Positions 20,201 through 33,405 of a stretch of DNA of 64,000 bases are shown here, piece by piece (the stretch's first letter is position 1; every line of letters starts with the position of its first letter). Where the stretch lies: assembly GCF_010093535.1 (NCBI RefSeq), contig NW_022985179.1, positions 1,056,554-1,120,553 on the forward strand, in the 5' to 3' direction. The notes under the pieces are model-generated. The model had not been told where the DNA came from, made no database searches, and saw only the letters and a list, made by a program, of their open reading frames with translations. The translations under genes were made by a program, and so were the position numbers. The stretch comes from Lindgomyces ingoldianus. Taxonomy: Eukaryota; Ascomycota; Dothideomycetes; Pleosporales; Lindgomycetaceae.

Positions 20201-20368
20201 GTAAGCGACTTAGGTGTGTGAGCAACTCGCCTGTGAAGTACGTTAAATAAACTACATAACTTTAATAACTTTAATAAACTAGATAACTTAAATAAAAAAA
20301 ATAACTAAAGTAAAAGAAATAACTAAAATAAAGAAAAAAATTAAAAAAATTATATTACTAAAATAAAC

Positions 20369-20610
20369 TGTGGAGGAAAAAATAGCCTAGCAGTAGCTGT
20401 TTAGAAGATTAGATGAAGTGACTCTGCTATCTAAGAGAGCTGAAGGCTCTCCTTATATACACTGAGCTTCGGAACATAATATCTCTAGATCCTAAGCTGC
20501 GTCCCAGGCTCTGGGCCGTCAGTCCCAGGCTCTGAGCCCCCAGTCCCAGGCTCTGGGCCCCCAGTCCCAGGCTCTAAGCCCCAGCCAAGGCTCTCAGTAT
20601 CCGCGACACA
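20369..20610 (-). repeat. LTR-like sequence with polypurine tract, minus orientation
   Basis: Read on the minus strand it starts TGTGTCGCGG, has TGTATATAAGGAGAGCC as a TATA region, and ends TTTCCTCCACA. The six C residues immediately to the right (20611-20616) are a G-run on the minus strand, as expected of a polypurine tract before a 3' LTR. Within it, four 21-bp tandem units of the CAGTCCCAGGCTCTGGGCCC type lie at 20504-20584. It does not match the LTR at 24527-24746, so it belongs to another element. No partner LTR is present. Base composition shows no RIP. Confidence 0.55.
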
Positions 20611-20615
20611 CCCCC

Positions 20616-20642
20616 CAGGTGAGCTGCTGCGCAGCTCACCTG
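20616..20642. repeat. Perfect 27-bp inverted repeat
   Basis: 12-bp arms CAGGTGAGCTGC and GCAGCTCACCTG separated by TGC. It lies next to the polypurine tract of the LTR-like sequence. Confidence 0.85.
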
Positions 20643-21420
20643 CGTTAAGCGTTAACTTAGCTTGTTAGAGCAGCGCTGCGCGTTTACCCTGTGTTTATGC
20701 TTATTACCCTAGGCAGCGTAATGCTTATTTCCTTAGGCAGCGCAATGCTTGTTTCCCTAGGCAGCGTAGGTCACATCCGTGCTGTGATTACTGCAACAGA
20801 GGTAAATAAATTCTTTTACTTCTTAAGCTTCTTTTCTATAAGTCTAACTAACATGCTATGTGTAAGTTAATGCTTTTAAGAGCTTTAAAAATAAACTTTA
20901 AACTTATTTATAATCTCTGCTAACATGCATCTGTAGCTTAATAAAGCTAAAAGAGCTGCCTGCTTGCGTGCCGCTGCTCTGCGGGGCCGCGTTGCCCGCA
21001 AGCCCGCGCCCACCACCCCCCGCCGGCGCCCGCTCCCCGGCCTGGCCTCCACTCCCCGCTGGCCTCCCCCTAGTGCGCTCCGCGCGCAGTCCTGTCTAGG
21101 CTGCATAAAGAGTGCGCTTACAGGGCGCTCTAGTAGAGAGTGCTATAATTCTACTACTAGCAGTTTACACTGCTAGCGCTGTTCCTCTAGGCACAGCTGC
21201 CTGCCCTTATAAGCCCTGTAGCAGTGTGTAGGGTAATCTAGCTTTTAACCTCTTTATAGTCCCCCTGTTGCTGTTGTTTATACACAGCGCTTTATTACAG
21301 CGCTTGTTGTAGAGGACAAGCAGGTAAGCTTCTCTGCAGAGATTGTGTGTTATACCTTAGATTAGACTAATAAGTTATAGACTATGTTCTAGCTTTAGCT
21401 AGTTCTTTAAGCTCTACTTA
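20643..21420. other. Unmutated, partly GC-rich stretch without a recognisable gene
   Basis: Contains three 24-bp units with CTAGGCAGCGTAATGCTTAT-like sequence (20704-20770) and a very GC-rich block (20968-21090). Short frames of about 70 codons exist on both strands of the GC block, but their composition is low-complexity (Arg/Pro/Ala) and I see no domain. It may be the internal region of the LTR element at 20369. Confidence 0.4.
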
Positions 21421-21590
21421 AAAAAAATATAGTAAAAGAAAAAAAAAAGTAAAAAAAGTAAAAAAAAGTAAAAAAAGTAAAAAAAAGTAAAAAAAAGTAA
21501 AAAAAGTAAAAAAAAGTAAAAAAAGTAAAAAAAGTAAAAAAAGTTAAAAAAGTAAAAAAGTAAAAAAAAAGAAAAAGTAAAGTGTTATCT
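21421..21590. repeat. A-rich simple repeat, (GTAAAAA)n
   Basis: About 20 imperfect units of GTAAAAA or GTAAAAAA. It marks the probable junction between the unmutated stretch on the left and the RIP-mutated Copia remnant on the right. Confidence 0.85.
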
Positions 21591-21599
21591 CTTTTAGGC

Positions 21600-24526
21600 T
21601 CCTAGCGTGTTACTAGTGCGCTAAGAAACTTTTAGGTAAGCTTATTAATCTTCTTATAGTTTAGGCGTTCTATGTTTTTACACATCTTATGTACTAAATC
21701 CCTGCTTAAACTTTATAGCATAAAGAAGTGTCTTTACTAGTAAATAAAACTTTTATTTTTAAGTAGTGTAAAAATGTCTTTACTATTAATAATTAACACT
21801 TTCTTTTTTTAAAAGCTTATTTATGTGTCTTTAAAGTTAAAAAGCTACTTAAAGTGCTTAAATTACTATTTTAGTAAGTGCTTTATAAGTTTATCTGCTA
21901 ATATATTACTTATTTTAATATAGCGCACTTTAAAAGATCTCTTTATGTGCTTCTAGCGCAGCCACATGTTCTAGATATTAATATAGTGTAAGTAGGTAGT
22001 TATTTAGGTCTTTTTTTCTACTACTAACTAAATTATCTGCTAGTTGTTATAGTAGATCTACTATAGTATGCCTAGCTCTAGAGTAAGCTCTTTAAAAAAG
22101 CGTTTTAAAGCTAGTAATTTTTTTATTATATATGCTAAAGTAAGCAGCTTAGCTTTTATTATAAACATAGTTACTATTAGCTAAAAAGCTGCTTTCTATA
22201 AAATTAGTTTTTTAAAAAGTAAAATAATGTATCTATAAAATAATTATCTAGTCTTTATATAATTAGTAAAAGACATGTCTTTATATATAATAAGTTACAC
22301 ACCTTCTAGTGCTTTATATTATATGCCTGTATGCCTTGTGCAATATAGGTACACAATTGCCTAGTTTACTGCCTAGAAGTGCTGCTTTCCTAGGTTTATT
22401 AGGTAGTAGAAGAGCTAGGATGCTGCAAACACTATATTAGGGCGCACTATAATTATAGTGTAAAGTGTTAATCCTACACGCTCTTAGTATTTCTTAATTT
22501 TATGCTTTATTACTAATCTCTAGTTACTTATAAGCTCTTCTAATAGTAGAGAAGTCTCTAGAAAAAGTAGTAAGGTAGTTAATAATCTTTTTACTTTTCT
22601 TTTTATCTAAGTTATTATTATATAACTTCTCTTTTTTTTACTTTAGTTTACTTTTAAATTTTTAAATATATGCGCTTACTTCTTTACATGTTAGAGTCTT
22701 ATTATAAAAATTTTTATATAAAGAGATGTACAAGGGTTTTGCATAAAATTAATTTATATAAGAATAATTTATTAACTAATATTTTTTTATAGCAGATAAA
22801 GCATTACTTTAATTATATAAAAAAGTGTAATTTAAATCTCTTTAGACTTTTTCTATATTATTAAAAGCTAATTATATAAGAGAAGTTATATCTCTTATTA
22901 GTATAGTATATGTCTTTTAGTTTATTTAGGCATACATTATTCTGCTAATTAATTACAACCTAAAGTGCTAAACAAAGGTTGCTGTATAGTGCCTTATATG
23001 TAGGCTTAATTAAAAACATTACCTATTTAAGTTTAAGTTATCCTTAGCATGCTTATATAACAGCAGTGTAAAGCAGTATCTTGCTTTAAAATTATAGACT
23101 AAGAGCTTTTTATATAAAAGTAAGCTTATTAATTATAGCTTTAAAAGCTTTATATAAAGTTTTTATAAAGTTCTTTTACTTAATTTATGTAAAGCTTATT
23201 ATTATCTAATCTATCTAATACTAGTTATAATTTATGTTAGTATTAAAGTAATTACTAAGCTGTTTATATAGAACCTTCTATGTCTTTCTAGGACTAATAT
23301 TATAAAAGTAGAACATATGTGCGCAGCCTTTAAAGATATTAAGAAAGATGCTTATATATAAGGCCTTATAAATAATAAAGTGTTAGCAGAGCTTAATAAA
23401 TACTATAGCCTTATTAGCTAAAATATTATATAGTTGCCTTATATAGTTGTTCTTCTTTCTTTATGCCTTGTAGAATTATATAACCTTCTTAGGCGCAAGG
23501 TTCTCTGCTGTAATATCTTATATAGGTAAAAGTTAGTATAAGTTATACAGTAATTACATTATATATAGTAAGTATAAGCTTTAGAGAATCTTGTGTAGAG
23601 CTGTAGCTATAGGAATATATAGCTGCTTAGTTATACTCTTATATAGTAAGCTATTACAAAGTAGTTATACTAATTATAAAAAAACTATTAGGTCTGTAGG
23701 TAATTTATATAAAGACATTCTTTATAGTGTTAGAACTAGCGCTAGTAGTAATAGTTTAGTACAGTAGTCTAATAAAATAGTAAAAGCATGTTTTTTTTAT
23801 AAGTCTATATAGCATAATAGCTTCTATTTTATTTTTCTTAAAACTAATGCCTTTATTTTATAAGGTAGTAATTAGTTTTTGTAAAAATAGTTAGCTAAGA
23901 TCTTTAAAGTGTATAAGCTTATACTTTATAAAGTTATTTTAAAAGTTTTTAAAAGTTTATACATTTATTGCGCTTAATGTGTAGAGTTCTATAATTAAGT
24001 TAGCTGTGTATAAATTAAGCTTTTTTTAGGTGTGTTATTTAATAGTTTAATCTTATTTACTTAATTCTTAATATTTATCTACTTTGCTAGAGTCTTTACT
24101 AAAATGCCTACTAGAGGTATGTATTAATTATATGTTAATACGTTATATTAGCTAGTTAGAGATAGAGCTAGTGTTGCTTGTTGCTTTATAGTAGTTAGTT
24201 ATGCGTTGTTGCGCGCTGTCTTACTTCTTGTTGTACGCTACCTTTAAACACCCTTATGTAAAAAGATAAAACAGACCTTCTAGCGTTAAATAAGCACTAC
24301 TATTTGTATAATACCTCTAAACAGTAGTGTACAGACAGGTTTCCTGCTCTTTATTAAGTAACTAAATAAAGATTTATAGCTACTTATATATAAATTAGAC
24401 TGTATCTTTACTCTTACTAATTTATAGTTAAATTAGTAAAGAAAAGAATATCTTTTATACATAATTCTTTAAATAAAAAGGTATAAAAAGAGCTTCCTGT
24501 CTTACAGCATTTAAACTACTAATTAG
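21600..24526 (-). pseudogene. Ty1/Copia polyprotein remnant (Copia0)
   Basis: On the minus strand the 3' end of pol is clear. RNase H of the Ty1 type at about 22530-21980 (KALEGVQLIIYKD, then TEAELL-like) is followed by the segment ending KVRYIKISNILADKL near 21890, matching the usual Copia C-terminus. Upstream parts to 24526 are more decayed. RIP-type stops are throughout. A 13-bp motif CTAATTAGTAGTT directly inside the 5' LTR (24514-24526) is shared with Copia1 and is a candidate primer binding site. The left LTR is missing. Confidence 0.8.
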
Positions 24527-24746
24527 TGTTAAATAGGCTCTATGCTAGGTATACAAAGTAAAAAGGTTTACACAGTGTACACATTGCGCGCAGGGGGGGG
24601 GGGGGTTTGCAGGTAACTTGTGTTGATTCTTCTTGTTCTGATTCTGTGCAAAGGAAAAGAGTATTTATCTGTCTGTGCGTACAACTGTGACACAAGACCA
24701 TAACACGTGACGCCTAACTGCGTATCTAAATACTGCTATTTAGACA
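24527..24746 (-). repeat. Copia0 5' LTR (220 bp)
   Basis: Plus strand runs from TGTTAAATAGGCTCT to CTATTTAGACA; the ends are short inverted repeats. It contains a run of 12 G (about 24594-24605). It is similar to the Copia1 LTR only in its first 15 bp. To its right a pogo family-B element resumes. Confidence 0.75.
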
Positions 24747-25232
24747 ATTAAAGTTATATATGTTATTATTTTAAATGCTATACTTAGCTTTAATATTCTT
24801 TATAAAGTTAAACTAGCCTTAAATTACTATAGGATTTTTATAAAAAGCTCTTTTATAGTTATACTTACACTTAAACTTTACTTTAAGCTTTAAGTAGCAC
24901 TTAATAAACATATTAGGCTAGTTTATACTAATATAGCCTATATTGCGCTTAGTGTGTAAAGAATTAACTATATTAGCTATAGCTGCTAGCTAGAGGGGAA
25001 ATCCTTACGCATCTAGCTTAAGTATGTGCTAAATAATTACCTACTTTTTATTATTATTTAGCTTTTATAGGTTAGCTATATAATTAGCTGAAAAAGGTTA
25101 TCTAGTGTGTTAGTTACTTATTATCTTTTAAAAGACCTTATAGATAGCTATAGCATGTTGCTTAAAAAGTATTACATTTTATTTAAAAGCTTAAAGCATA
25201 AGCTGCATCTAACATTTTTTAACACATCTAAG
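24747..25232 (-). mobile_element. pogo element B3, N-terminal half (middle piece of the nest)
   Basis: Reverse-oriented transposase N-terminal half matching 17300-17870 and 55040-55330. It ends at CTAAG (25228-25232), the target duplication of Gypsy1, and continues seamlessly at 40560. Confidence 0.8.
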
Positions 25233-26059
25233 TGTTACAATCCTTGCTTTGTGGAAGCACTCGGGTCAATGATATTCCTAGTGAGATAGGACGGGTGGTA
25301 GGGGCCAACGGCAGGGTGTACAGTCCTACGTAAAGGCTATTAGGCTAATAGAGGGAGATAGGGTGACCAGATTGTAGTTTGCCCTTAAGCAGCAGTATAG
25401 TAGCTAGGTTAAACAGTCCTGTTGGACAGGGTTAGAGGTATATATAGTGTGAATATACAAATAGTATTGCAGCTTATTAGAAAGCTAGAATGCTACTTAG
25501 TCTATATAAAAAATAAACTAAATATTAAACATACCTTCTAAAAGTTGTTTAAAGTTAGAACTATATACATGTTAAAGGTGCTAAGAACAAGTAGGATAAG
25601 TTTATATAAGCTTGCTAAGCGTAGCTTTATAAACTTTCTTAGACTTATTAGACTTATAGCCTGTCTCCCTATTAGATAACGCATTCTTCTATTACTACAG
25701 GTAGTTGCGCTGCTTCTGTGTCCTCTATGTCCTTTAACTAGCCTATAAGCAAGCCCTGCTCTAACCTAGCTAGGCTGTGGAGCACTACTAGTGGAGTTAC
25801 GCTAGTCCAACTGTAGACTGTAACACGCTGCCCCTTCTCCCTAGCAGCGTCCTTACCCCTCTGCTTACACAACTGTGTTAGTAAGAGTTTATTTATAAGG
25901 TAGGCGCCTACCTACTAGAAAGCATCTTTAATACTTATTTTTTTTAAGCTAAATAGCTTATTAGTCTTATTTATTTTATGCTGTTTCTTATTTTAATTTT
26001 TTTTATTAGACAAAGATGCAACCTTACAGCACTTACTAATTATTAAGGTTGTTCTACGT

Positions 26060-26420
26060 GCTAACCTTATTATTAAACAAGTGCATAGAGTGTGTAAAAA
26101 AAAAAAATAGTAGGTGTAACACCTTTATCTTAGACACTGCGTAGGATTAATTAAAAAAAGAAAAAAAACCTTCTTTAAAATGCTATAGCAGCAAAGGTTT
26201 ATAAGTAAGAGTTTAATAAAAAAATAACTTGTTACCTTTAAAAGTTAGTAAAAGTAAAAGCTAAAAAGTGTTTTAAATAAAATTATATCTAAAAATTACT
26301 AGATTTATTAAAGGCTTATTATATAAGGTACTTAGAAAGAGACCTTTTTTCTTTAAACAAGATAAAGGCTTTTAAAGCTAAAGTAAAAAGTTGCTTACTT
26401 TTTTTAACCTTCTTTAGTAA
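26060..26420 (+). pseudogene. Antisense (to pol) frame in Gypsy1 with CxxC
   Basis: Plus strand reads NKCIECVKKKK near 26080, then (after an apparent shift at an A-run) CNTFILDTA*D*LKKEKK and a Lys-rich region with RIP-type stops. It is positionally equivalent to the antisense frames at 11819-11480 and about 39645-39290. Confidence 0.55.
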
Positions 26421-26479
26421 AGACTTATCTCTAAAGGCTACTGCTATCTAGTAATAACATAGCTATTTTTTTAATATAG

Positions 26480-29400
26480 GTGCCTTATTGCCTAGCTAGT
26501 TTCTTTTAGATAAGCCTAGAGGTACTTTTACACTAATAGCTATATATTTTATAAGTTCTTAGCTAGTTCTTTAGTGTTTTTACTAGTAAGCTATTTTTTT
26601 TACTTTACTAAAAACTCTTTTTTATTTCTTTAATTACTAATAATATATTTAATTTTATATTTAAATTTATTATTTTTTTATTTTTATGTAGATAAAAGAA
26701 TCTCTTTAGGTGCTTTTTCTAATTTAAAAACATAAAACTATAGGTGTATCTTTATATGTATAGGAAGTTTAAGTTTACAATTGTCTTATTAAGTTTATAA
26801 AACTTTATAAGGTCTTATTTTTTTTCTACTAGCTTTCTAAAAGGCCTAGGTATCTTAAAATTCTAAGTTTTAAGGTACACGTAATCTCTTAGGTAGATTT
26901 TAGGTCTAGGTTGTTGTAATTTATTTACATATTATTCTATAATTTTCTAGCTAAATCTAGCTTTAATTACTAATTTCTTATGTATATTTTATAAGTTTAA
27001 TAATTAGTTAATTAATTTATAAGAGTCTGTAGGCTAGTTTCCTTATAATGTAAAATAAAAGTTATAGCTAAAGTTAGCCTTATATAGTGTTTCCTTTATT
27101 ATAGCTAACTCTACTATGTTAATAGCTAGTTATACTATAAAAAGCTATTCTGCCTAATTATTTTAGCTATAAAAGACATACTTTCTTAGATACTTTTTTA
27201 CTTTAGCATTTACTCTCTTAGTTTAACTGTCTGTCTGTAGATAATATGCTATAGATAGTTTATGTATTATGCTAAGGTGTCTTATAGCTGCTTTCTAAAA
27301 TCTGCTAGTAAATAGTTTGTCTCTATTAAAAATAATAGTCTTAGAGCATTTATATACTAATATAATGTTCTATTTAAGTTTATAGATAAACTCTTTAGCT
27401 ATAATAGTTTTCTTTAATAGCTATATATATAAGTACTTTATAGTTTTATTAAAAGCTACTATAATTATATTACACATTCTTTCTATTCTTAGTTTCTTAG
27501 ATAGAGGAAGTTCTATAATAAAGTTTATTATAATTATTATCTATAGCTGTTTTAGAGCTTTAATTAGTTAGAGGTACCTGTAAGTCTTATGTCTTTTTAA
27601 ATTATTTTTATTGCAGGTGTTATATTCTCTAAGCACTTTAGTGCATAGTTGCTTTATCTTTAGTATATATTATAGTATAGAAGCTTATAATTTCTTTTAA
27701 AGGGTACCTATTCCTAGGTGTCTAAACATTAGAGACTTGTAATATTTACAGATTAAGTTCTTTTATTCTTATTTACTTACTATAAGCGTGTAGAGTTCTT
27801 TAATAAGTTAGGGTCTATTATAGACTTATCTCTTATTAGTTTTTTTTAAAAAAGGTAAACTTTTTAGTTCTTTTCTTTTCTTTATTAAAGTAATTTAGTC
27901 TTTAGCTAAGAGTGTTAGCTTGTTAGTTTTACGCCTCTAGAATATGCTTAATAATGCAGTTAAACTAAGCAAGCTCTATTGCCTATTTTATGTGCATTAG
28001 TAACAGCTTTTTTACTATTAGAAATGTAACTAGGTTTACATAGTCTATTATAATGTTAAAAAGTTTTACTATTCTATGTAGTTCTGTTGCTTATACTCTT
28101 ACAGCATTTAATATTACTTTTAGTTCTTTGTTAGGTATGCTATAGCTAGCTTTAGGTCCTAAGAACTTAGCAAAGTAGTACACTACTAGGTGCTATTTTC
28201 TATCTTCCTGCTTCTAGTAGAGCGTAGCTCCGCTCGCTTCTAAGAATGCGTCTGTATAGATTTTAGTATCTAGGCGCAGGTTATACATCCTTAGTACTAG
28301 TTTAGCTGTTATAGATTATTTTAGCATTTTAAACACTTTATTTATTTATAAAGTCTAGATAAATTTTATTATAGCTCTTTCCTTAGTAGTAGCATTTATT
28401 AAAGGTATAGTAATTTTTAAATAGTCTTTAATTATTTGCCTAATATAGCCTAATAGTCTAAGGAATTCTTTAACTTTCTTAACTATTATAGGTTTTAGCT
28501 ATTCTAGTACTTTCTATATTTTAGCTAGGTTAATCTTTATTTTTTTACTCTTAATTATAAATCTTAAATACTTTATTTTAGTAACATAAAATTTGCACTT
28601 AGAAAGCTACAGGTAGAGCTTATACTTTTTTAGTTTTTTTAAAACTTTTTATACTTTTTATACATAGTCTTCTAAGCTGTTTTTTTTAAATAGATAAGGA
28701 CATTGTCTAAGTATACTAGAGTAAAGACGTCTAGGTACGGGTTAAGAGCTGTATTAATAATCCTTTAGAATGTTGCTAGGGTGTTTATTAGGCTAAACAG
28801 CTTTACTAGTAGTTTATATAGTCCTTATAAAGTTTAAAAAGCAGTAAGCTATTTATCTTCTTTCTTTATTCTTATTTTATTAAATCTGTCCTGTACATTA
28901 AACTTTATAAAGTATTAAGTTCCTTTTAGTTAATTTATAATATCTTATATAATTAGTAGAAGAAACTAATTTTAAATTATGTTATTATTTAAAGTTTTAT
29001 AATATTAATAAACTTAAATCTTTTCTCCCTTCTTTTTAGTAAAGACTACTGCTAAGGCAACTAGGCTATAGCTTTTCTAAATATAGCCTTATGCTAGCAT
29101 TTAGTTAACATACTCTTATAAGGCCTCTTTTTATATTCTTGTTAAAGGGCAAAGCCTGTAAGTTTTTAGGTTATAGTTTTTTATTAGATTAATAGCGTAG
29201 TTCTAGGGCTAGTGTAGGGGCAACTTCTCTAGGTTAGCAGGTGTCTTAAATATATTCTAGTAGTCTTTATATTTAATAGGGACACTACCCTCTTTTTAGA
29301 GTCTAAAGATTCTAACTTATTTTATATTTTTATTAGCCTTAATTTCTTTATAAAAGACTTTTTTAGTTTTTTTTTAATTATTTTTACTGCCTAAGCTTTT

Positions 29401-32290
29401 AGCTTTTAATAAGGGAACTTTTAAAGTTTTCTTTTCTTAAAGTAGTAACTACTACCTTATTTTACTTATTTATAGACTAGGTATAGGTTATTATAGCATG
29501 CTAACTAAGTTATATGTGCGTAGTCTTTAGAACCTTTTATAGTTATTATTTTCTAGTTAATAGCAGAGTTATGTTTTCTAAGCTAGTTATAACCTAGAAT
29601 TATGTTGTACCTGCCTTTTAATAAAAGTATACTTATAAAATTTTAGTTTTTTATGTTTAAAGTTTTTTAGTTTTTTTATACATTTCTAAATTAATCTATT
29701 CTTTACTATACTTTATTAAAGATGTGTTAGTAAGAGTTACTTTAAATAAGTTTTTCTTAATTTAAAATAAAATGTTTTATTAGTCTACCTAGTCTTTATC
29801 TATTATAGTAAAGGTACATTTGCTGTTAACAAGAGCTAGTCTAGACTGTTCTTTAAATGTAAAGGTTATAGTTAGACTATGCCCTACCTCTTATCCTACT
29901 GCAACTAGGGCTAATATATTATAAAGAACTTTCTTATTTTTTAAAAAGTATAAGTTAATGTCTTATAAGTTATTATTAAACTTATTTCTTTCTTTCTTAT
30001 ATACTTAGTGCTCTCTGTTATAGTAGTTAGCTGCTTTACACTTATAGTCTTTTACTAAGTAGTGTAATGTTAGGTAGTCTTTTTTTATAGCTTTTTATTA
30101 AAAGTAATAAAACATATAGTTGTTTTTATTTTTATAGTTAAGCTACTTTTTTATTTATAAAAAGAGGCTGTTTAATAGGTATAGCAGTTTATAGTTTTAT
30201 AGGCTAAAGCTATTTTTTACTATAAGCATCTATTATAGTTTTTCTTCTATGTAGGCTACTAGCCTACTTAATGCTTATTATTCTAATGTCTAGTGTAATA
30301 CTGTCACGTACACTAGTACTAAGAGTATAGACAATTATTAGGTCTATGTAGAGTGTTAAGAAAGCTTTTTTAAGTCTACTAAAAGTATTCTTATGTCTAT
30401 ACTACTTATACAGGGTGTCCTTTCTACTAGCATTTGTTAGTGCTATATAAGTTACTTCTACAGAGCATGCACTATCTGTAGTTTTATTACATTATAAGAG
30501 CCTTTCTACTAATTGCTAGGCTTAAAAGCAGTATCTTAGGTTTTCTAGGTACTAGCTTTAGGACTTTAAACCTAGTAGGTCTACTTAGTCTTTTTAGTTT
30601 TTAATCTTAGATTTTAACAAAGAACTACTATTATTTTTTTTATTTATAATGTTATATTTAACTTTAGCTATCTGCTGTATTATGTTAAACATAAGGTAGT
30701 TATTACTAATATTTATTTAATAAAGCATAACTATGCATTTGTTTAAGTAGTTGTGTTATAGACTACACTTTTAGCATTTACACTTCTAGAACTATCTAAA
30801 GAGCTTCTTTACTAAAGTGCTAAAGGTTTAATTATAAAAGAGAAACTATTTTTTTTATATTTATAATGCATCTTTAGATCTAAGTCTTTTTTTTATATTT
30901 TTTAAAAATTATAAAGTTTTATAACACTTTATTTAAGCTACTAAAATCTTAGATAACTACCTTTTAATACACTTTAAAGCAGTTTTCTAAAAAGTAGTTT
31001 TTTTTACATTACTAGTAAAGTCTATTATTTAATCTTTTTAATATTTCTTTATTTATAAGGCTGTATTTAGCAGTAATAGCTTTTACTATTATAATAGTAT
31101 TTTTATTCTCTCTCTTCTAGAAGTCTAGGTAATTTTAGCAAAAATATCCTACTTTTTTATAGTTTACGTAGGCTTTATTCTTTAACTACTTTTATTATTT
31201 CTTAGTTAAAGGTAGCCTATTATGTTCTAAAACTTAGTTTTTTTTTAAAGAGAAGCTTTATATATGCTTTATATAATTAAAGTTTATTAGCTTTCTATTA
31301 TACTAAAAAGACTTTTTTTTTTTTTAGAAATAAACTCTAGATTCTAAAAAGTTCTTTTTTACTACTTTTCTCTTTTACACTTCTTATAGTAATTATTATA
31401 GGTTATTCCTTATATAATAAAGCTTTTAAAAGTAGTTAGTTTATTATTATGCATAAATTTATCTTTAATTATGTTGCCTAGCCTATTATAAAACATACAG
31501 CAAAGGGCCTTCTAATCTGTCTATTTACAGATAGCTAGTTGTTCTCTAAAGTGTGCTGTATAGCTCTAGACTGTGCCTTTTCTTTATTTTAAAGTATCTA
31601 GTTTATTAGCTATAATTTTTTATTTATTTATAGTTTTATAAATAGCTGTTAAAGCGTTTTTAAAAGCTTTAATGCTACTAAACACTTCTTTTATTTTAAG
31701 AGTAAGTATTATGCTATCAGCTCTAAAGTTTATCTAATTATCTACATGTAGTTAAAACTAAATTATAAGAGGGCTCTTTAAGTGTAATCTTATCTAAGAT
31801 ATTATTTCTGCATTAGTTTAAAATGCTCCTTTATTATATTATATATAAAGGTGGCATTTAGTAAAAAAAGAGTAGAGGTCTTTTAGTAATTCTTTAAAAG
31901 GCTTTAAAAATGCTAGTTTTAAAGTCTTTTTAGCTATAATACTTATTTTTTTAGTTAAGATATTCTAGAGTTTAGCTAGCTCTACTTATAGTGTGTGTAT
32001 TTAATGCGCAGAGCTAGTAGCTTATTAAAGGTTTATAAGTAATAAAAAGTTATTAAATTTTACTACTTTTTAGTAAAAGTTTTTAACTTTTTTCTAAAGC
32101 TTTACTAGCTTATTTATTTTATTACTAATTTGCTAAAGTTTCTCAATGTTATCCTAAATTATGTTAATCTGTTCTACTAGAACAGCTTTACTTTAAGTAA
32201 GAACTTCTATAGATCTTAATAAGGCTGCATAGGCTATGTTAGAGTCTAAATTATGTTAAGTAGTTATACTTTTTAAAGAGAGTAGTGTTT
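26480..32290 (-). pseudogene. Gypsy1 gag-pol remnant
   Basis: Minus strand, from right to left. Gag relic lies at about 32290-30500 and protease/RT follow, with YLDN in place of YLDD at 28713-28702. RNase H at about 28330-28050 reads MYNLRLDTKIYTDAF with the catalytic TD retained, integrase is at about 27500-26900, and a chromodomain relic lies near 26660-26540. The gene order and sequence match Gypsy2. Frequent TAG/TAA codons exclude function. Confidence 0.85.
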
Positions 32291-32809
32291 AATGTTATAA
32301 TCCTTGCTTTATAGAAGCACTTAGGTTAATAATATTCCTAGTAAGATAGAACAGGTAGTAGGGGCTAACAGCAGGGTGTACAGTCCTATGTAAAGGCTAT
32401 TAGGCTAATAAAGGGAGATAGAGTAACTAGATTATAGTTTGCCCTTAAGCAGCAGTATAGTAGCTAGGTTAAACAGTCCTGTTAGACAAGGTTAGAGGTA
32501 TATATAGTGCAAATATACAAATAGTATTGCAGCTTGTTAGAAAGCTAAAATACTACTTAGTCTATATAAAAAATAAACTAAATGTTAAACACACCTTCTA
32601 AAAGTTGTTTAAGGTTAGAACTATATATATATTAAAAGTGCTAAGAATAAGTAGAATAAGTTTATGTAAGCTTACTAAGCGCAGCTTTATAAACTTTTTT
32701 AGACTTATAGCCTATCTCTCTATTAGATAACGCATTCTTCTATTACTGCAGGTAGTTGCGCTGCTTCTGTGTCCTCTGTGTCCTTCAACTAGCCTATAAG
32801 CGAGCCCTG

Positions 32810-33405
32810 TGTTACGGTCTACGGTTGGACCAGCGTAACTCCACCCAGGATGCTCCACAATATGGTACGGTTGGAGCGGGACTCGCTTACAAACTAATCG
32901 GAGGACGCGGAGGTAGCGCGGCTACCCGAGATCATGGAAGAATGCGTCGTCTAATAGGAGGATAGGACGCAAATCCCACAAGTCTAAGAGAGCTTAGCAA
33001 GCTCTACTTAGTAGGCTTGCTTAAACTTATTTAGCTCGCCTTAGCGTCCTCTGCACATGTATATAGTTCCTATACTAAATAACCTTTAAAAGGTGTGTTT
33101 AATGTTTAGTTTATTCTTTACATAAACTAAGTAGCATTTAGCTTTCTAAAAAGCTGTAATACTATTTATATATCTTACACTATATATACTTCTAACCCTG
33201 TCTATTAGGACTGTTTAACCCTAGCCTCCCTACTGCTGCACATAGGGCAAACCACAATCTAGTCACTCTCCCTTCCTCCATTAGCCTAATAGCCTGTACG
33301 TAGGACTGTACACCCTACTAGATTAGCCCCTACCACCTGTCCTACTCCCCCCCCCTCTAGGAACATTATAAGACCTAAGTGCTTCCTAAAGCAAGAATTA
33401 TAACA
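32810..33405 (+). repeat. Gypsy2 5' LTR
   Basis: TGTTACGGTCTACGG to AGAATTATAACA. It has a TATA-like ACTATATATAC near 33180 and a C-run near 33347. A 69-codon open frame over its start is non-coding LTR sequence. Confidence 0.92.

Larger units (their letters stand above)
17248..20243 (+). mobile_element. pogo/Fot1 element B2, full length (about 1.86 kb plus nested element)
   Basis: TA duplications at 17246-17247 and 20244-20245. The terminal repeats are ATGTACTTTATAGGCAAGTT (RIP form) and the reverse of ACGTACTTCACAGGCGAGTT. Subtracting the nested A1 (18516-19647 plus one TA) leaves about 1862 bp, the usual size of Fot1-like elements. The right end is markedly less mutated than the left. Confidence 0.88.

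Noticed and set aside
20885..21176. GC-rich frames of about 70 codons on both strands
   Set aside because: Low-complexity Arg/Pro/Ala translation in both orientations, no start context or domain.
25107..25289. 60-codon frame
   Set aside because: Crosses from the pogo fragment into the Gypsy1 LTR.
32756..32965. 69-codon frame with unmutated sequence
   Set aside because: It spans the junction of the Gypsy1 and Gypsy2 LTRs, so it cannot be an ancestral gene.
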